From Deinococcus rhizophilus (GTDB taxonomy: Bacteria; Deinococcota; Deinococci; Deinococcales; Deinococcaceae): 18,629 nucleotides of DNA. A program made the position numbers and the translations under genes. Below are positions 16,722 through 18,629 of the stretch, piece after piece; the stretch's first letter is position 1, and every line of letters starts with the position of its first letter. The stretch spans positions 1 through 18,629 of the forward strand of contig NZ_JASNGB010000027.1 in NCBI RefSeq assembly GCF_030271215.1, read 5' to 3'. Under the pieces are notes generated by a model, which was given only the letters and a program-made list of their open reading frames with translations, was not told the origin of the DNA and made no database searches.

Positions 16722-16882
16722 GCGCGGCCTTATCCCTGCGTCGCCGCAGAAGCTTATCGCCGCGCTTCACCGCAGATCGCGGCCGGGTAGGCCCATGCCG
16801 GGGCCTGGAGGCATCCGCAGAAATGCTCGCTGACCTCCACCTCGTCTTCTGCCCCTCGATGAGAAGAGACTGACCTTGCGCT
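16722..16882 (-). ncRNA. glmS ribozyme (GlcN6P-dependent self-cleaving riboswitch)
   Basis: Read on the minus strand, the glmS leader matches the glmS ribozyme from end to end. AGCGC at 16882-16878 is the cleavage site (cut between A 16882 and G 16881). AGAAGACGAGG (16850-16840) is the 3' side of P1 plus the conserved GACGAGG. GGAGG (16838-16834) pairs with CCUCC (16811-16807). UUUCUGCGGAUGCC is the conserved core segment. AGGCCC/GGGCCU (16806-16801 and 16794-16789) form the next hairpin. GCGCGGC/GCCGCGC (16765-16759 and 16728-16722) form P4, enclosing CUGCG-GCGA-CGCAG, a GNRA-capped P4.1. The usual GCGCC...GGCGG pair is GCGCA...UGCGG here, a compensatory change. Placement 70 bases before the glmS ATG is as expected. 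Binding of glucosamine-6-phosphate would trigger cleavage and mRNA decay. Confidence 0.88.
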
Positions 16883-16921
16883 GCCCTGTTGGGGTGAGCC
16901 GGACACGGATGGCCCGGAGTG

Positions 16922-16927
16922 AAGATA
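16922..16927 (-). promoter_or_regulatory. Candidate extended -10 of glmS
   Basis: Minus-strand TGCTATCTT contains TATCTT (16927-16922) preceded by an extended TGC. A start near 16914 would place about 32 bases before the ribozyme. The -35 region would fall inside the right arm of the adjacent 19-bp inverted repeat. Confidence 0.4.
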
Positions 16928-16930
16928 GCA

Positions 16931-16980
16931 CCTCCCCTTCCGGTGAGTGCTTTACACACATCACTCACCGGAAGGGGAGG
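16931..16980 (-). terminator. Perfect 19-bp inverted repeat between the PLP-enzyme gene and glmS
   Basis: CCTCCCCTTCCGGTGAGTG (16931-16949) and its exact inverse complement (16962-16980) flank a 12-base A+T-richer loop (CTTTACACACAT). It lies 18 bases after the stop of the PLP-enzyme gene and just before the candidate glmS -10. A terminator is the simplest reading, although no T-tract follows; an operator for glmS is also possible. Confidence 0.65.
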
Positions 16981-16998
16981 GGGAACGGTCGGGAAGGC

Positions 16999-18201
16999 CT
17001 ACGTCGCCGCGCCCACCGGCACCCGCTCCAGCGCTCCCAGCACGTCCGCGATCAGGTCCGTCTCGTCCTCGATGCCCACCGAGAGGCGCACCAGGCCCTC
17101 TGTCACGCCCTGCCGCATCAGCGTTTCCTCGCCCAGCAGTTGGTGGGTGGTGCTGGCCGGGTGGCACGACAGGCTCTCCACGTCCCCGAGGCTGACCGCC
17201 TGGGTAAAGAGCTGGAGGTTGTTCAGGAAGGCAAAGGCCGCCTCCCGGGTGCCCAGGTCGAGGCTGAGCAGGCCGCCAAAAGCCCGCATCTGCCGCGCCG
17301 CGACCGCGTGGCCGGGGTGGGTGGGAAGGCCGGGGTAGTGCAGGGCCTTCAGGGCGGGGTGGCCCTGGAGCGCCCCCGCCAGCGCCGCCGTATTCGCGCA
17401 GTGGGCTTCCATCCTGAGCGGCAGGGTCTTGAGGCCGCGCAGCAGCAGGTACGCTTCGAATGCCCCGAGCACCGAGCCGACATGCCGCAGCCCGTGCAGC
17501 CGCAACTCGGTCACGAGGTCGGCCGCTCCCACGACCACGCCCGCCACCACGTCCCCGTGCCCGCCCAGGTACTTGGTCGCCGAGTGCATCACCAGGTCGG
17601 CGCCGTGCTCCAGCGGCCGGGTCAGGTACGGGGTGGCGAAGGTGTTGTCCACCACGACGAGCGCCCCCGCCGCGTGCGCGACCGCCGAGGCCGCCGCGAG
17701 GTCCACGACCTTCAGGGTGGGGTTGGTGGGCGTCTCCAGCCAGACCAGCCGGGTGCGCTCACTCACCACGCCGCGCAGCGCCTCCACGTCCGCCGCCTCG
17801 TGGACGGTGACCCCGAAATTGCCCAGGATGTCGCGCAGCAGCCCCTCTGTGCCGCCGTACAGCGGTCCCACGAAGGCCACCTCGTCCCCGGTCCCCAGCA
17901 GCGTCAGGGCCACCGCACTCGCCGCGCCCATGCCGCTGCCAAAGGCGACGGCGGCCTCGGCCCCCTCCAGGCTGGCGACCTTCTCCTCGAAGGCGGTCAC
18001 GGTGGGATTGGAGAGCCGCGAGTAGAAATATCCCGGTTCCTCGCCCGCAAAGAGCCGCCCCCCGCGCTCGGCACTGCCGTAGCCGAAGGTGGAGGTCGCG
18101 TAGATGGGCACCGCGTGGGCGCCTGTCACGGGGTCGAGACCATGCCCCGCGTGGACGGCACGGGTGCGGAATCCGGCGGGCCGGTCGGATTGTGTAGACA
18201 T
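16999..18201 (-). CDS. Trans-sulfuration family PLP enzyme (cystathionine gamma-synthase/lyase-like)
   Basis: A 400-residue Cys/Met-metabolism PLP enzyme. Motifs: YFYSRLSNPT (58-67), GSGMGAASAV phosphate loop (88-97), VVVDNTFATPYL with the pyridine-nitrogen aspartate D185, and the Schiff-base lysine K210 in MHSATKYLGGHGDVVAG. The position that is Cys in methionine gamma-lyase reads LYGGT here, which favours cystathionine gamma-synthase, cystathionine gamma-lyase or an O-acylhomoserine enzyme; the exact reaction cannot be chosen from sequence alone. Length is typical. The ATG at 18201 has TAGACT six bases upstream. It is followed by a large hairpin and then glmS. Confidence 0.95.
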   Translation of the reverse strand: MSTQSDRPAGFRTRAVHAGHGLDPVTGAHAVPIYATSTFGYGSAERGGRLFAGEEPGYFYSRLSNPTVTAFEEKVASLEGAEAAVAFGSGMGAASAVALTLLGTGDEVAFVGPLYGGTEGLLRDILGNFGVTVHEAADVEALRGVVSERTRLVWLETPTNPTLKVVDLAAASAVAHAAGALVVVDNTFATPYLTRPLEHGADLVMHSATKYLGGHGDVVAGVVVGAADLVTELRLHGLRHVGSVLGAFEAYLLLRGLKTLPLRMEAHCANTAALAGALQGHPALKALHYPGLPTHPGHAVAARQMRAFGGLLSLDLGTREAAFAFLNNLQLFTQAVSLGDVESLSCHPASTTHQLLGEETLMRQGVTEGLVRLSVGIEDETDLIADVLGALERVPVGAAT

Positions 18202-18207
18202 GGCAAG

Positions 18208-18213
18208 AGTCTA
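18208..18213 (-). promoter_or_regulatory. -10 element, leaderless PLP-enzyme gene
   Basis: Minus-strand TAGACT followed by six bases (CTTGCC) and the ATG at 18201. Confidence 0.55.
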
Positions 18214-18254
18214 GGGCACGGGGGCAGGCGGTGATTTAAGGCAGCGCCGCGTGA

Positions 18255-18314
18255 GCTCTCCCTCCGCCCCCTCCGGGGGCACCTCCCCTGAAAAGGGAGG
18301 CTTTGGTGGAGAGC
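18255..18314. repeat. Nested palindromic element (three-way junction)
   Basis: GCTCTCC (18255-18261) pairs with GGAGAGC (18308-18314). Inside are two further stems: GCCCCC-TCC-GGGGGC (18266-18280) and CCTCCC...GGGAGG (18282-18300). Together they would fold as a three-way junction. It resembles dispersed palindromic repeats and does not overlap any gene. Confidence 0.55.
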
Positions 18315-18340
18315 GTTCCTCCAGTTTCGTGCGCTTCGGG

Positions 18341-18373
18341 GCTCCCTTTTAAAAGGCCCCCTTTGAGGGGAGC
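18341..18373. repeat. Palindromic element with perfect CCTTTTAAAAGG core
   Basis: GCTCCC (18341-18346) and GGGAGC (18368-18373) form the outer arms. Within them CCTTTTAAAAGG (18345-18356) is a perfect 12-base palindrome, the most A+T-rich run in this area. Confidence 0.5.
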
Positions 18374-18380
18374 TGTCAGC

Positions 18381-18412
18381 GGTGGCTGCCGGAGGGGTGT
18401 TCCCGCTCCCCC

Positions 18413-18432
<20 letters not shown>
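18381..18432 (-). terminator. 16-bp perfect hairpin at the end of the TRIC gene
   Basis: GGCTGCCGGAGGGGTG (18384-18399) and CACCCCTCCGGCAGCC (18414-18429) are perfectly complementary around a 14-base loop; the stem extends to 19 pairs with one G-T. One arm is inside the last codons of the TRIC-like gene, so it is probably its terminator, or a repeat inserted at the gene's end. Confidence 0.6.

Positions 18433-18629
<197 letters not shown>

Overview
The window looks like a chromosomal segment of a Deinococcus-type bacterium. The evidence is very high G+C (about 70% by eye), an RNase II of the Deinococcus type (RNB domain behind a helical N-terminus instead of cold-shock domains), a diderm-style beta-barrel protein, an aguA/aguB putrescine route, and above all the promoter style. 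At least eleven genes have a -10 hexamer of the form TANNNT, and one more a close variant, ending 6 or 7 bases before the start codon. That geometry predicts leaderless mRNAs, which are known to be common in Deinococcus. No rRNA, tRNA, CRISPR array, transposase or phage gene was seen.

Layout. 59-2057 (minus): a three-gene stress-type cluster with a beta-solenoid YvlB/LiaX-like protein, a SHOCT-like protein and a DUF2089 regulator, all sharing one short helical motif. 2298-3698 (plus): RNase II. 3823-4996 (plus): a small helical protein, a decayed exported-protein gene with mutated start and an internal stop, and a small outer-membrane-barrel-like protein. 5050-9704: aguA, a tandem-GNAT gene overlapping it, a convergent single-cysteine DsbA-family gene, aguB, and a methyltransferase. 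9677-12502: truA (minus), a LysM/M23 envelope peptidase translationally coupled to a small ABM-like protein (plus), and surE (minus). 12673-13945 (plus): a single-domain response regulator and an orphan MnhE-like subunit, each preceded by a tiny ORF whose stop overlaps the gene's start; a 104-bp MITE-like element lies between them. 14010-16651 (minus): a UPF0114 membrane protein and glmS. 16722-16882 (minus): a recognisable glmS ribozyme in the glmS leader. 16999-18201 (minus): a PLP trans-sulfuration enzyme. 18255-18432: a cluster of palindromic repeats. 18413-18629 (minus): the 3' end of a TRIC/UPF0126 channel gene.

How the genes work together. AguA and AguB together convert agmatine to putrescine via N-carbamoylputrescine. 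GlmS makes glucosamine-6-phosphate for the envelope, and the ribozyme in its leader would cut the mRNA in response to that product. LysM/M23 and the barrel protein also act in the envelope. The minus-strand cluster at 59-2057 is the best candidate for a poorly described system: a putative regulator and two putative effectors joined by a common interaction-sized motif.
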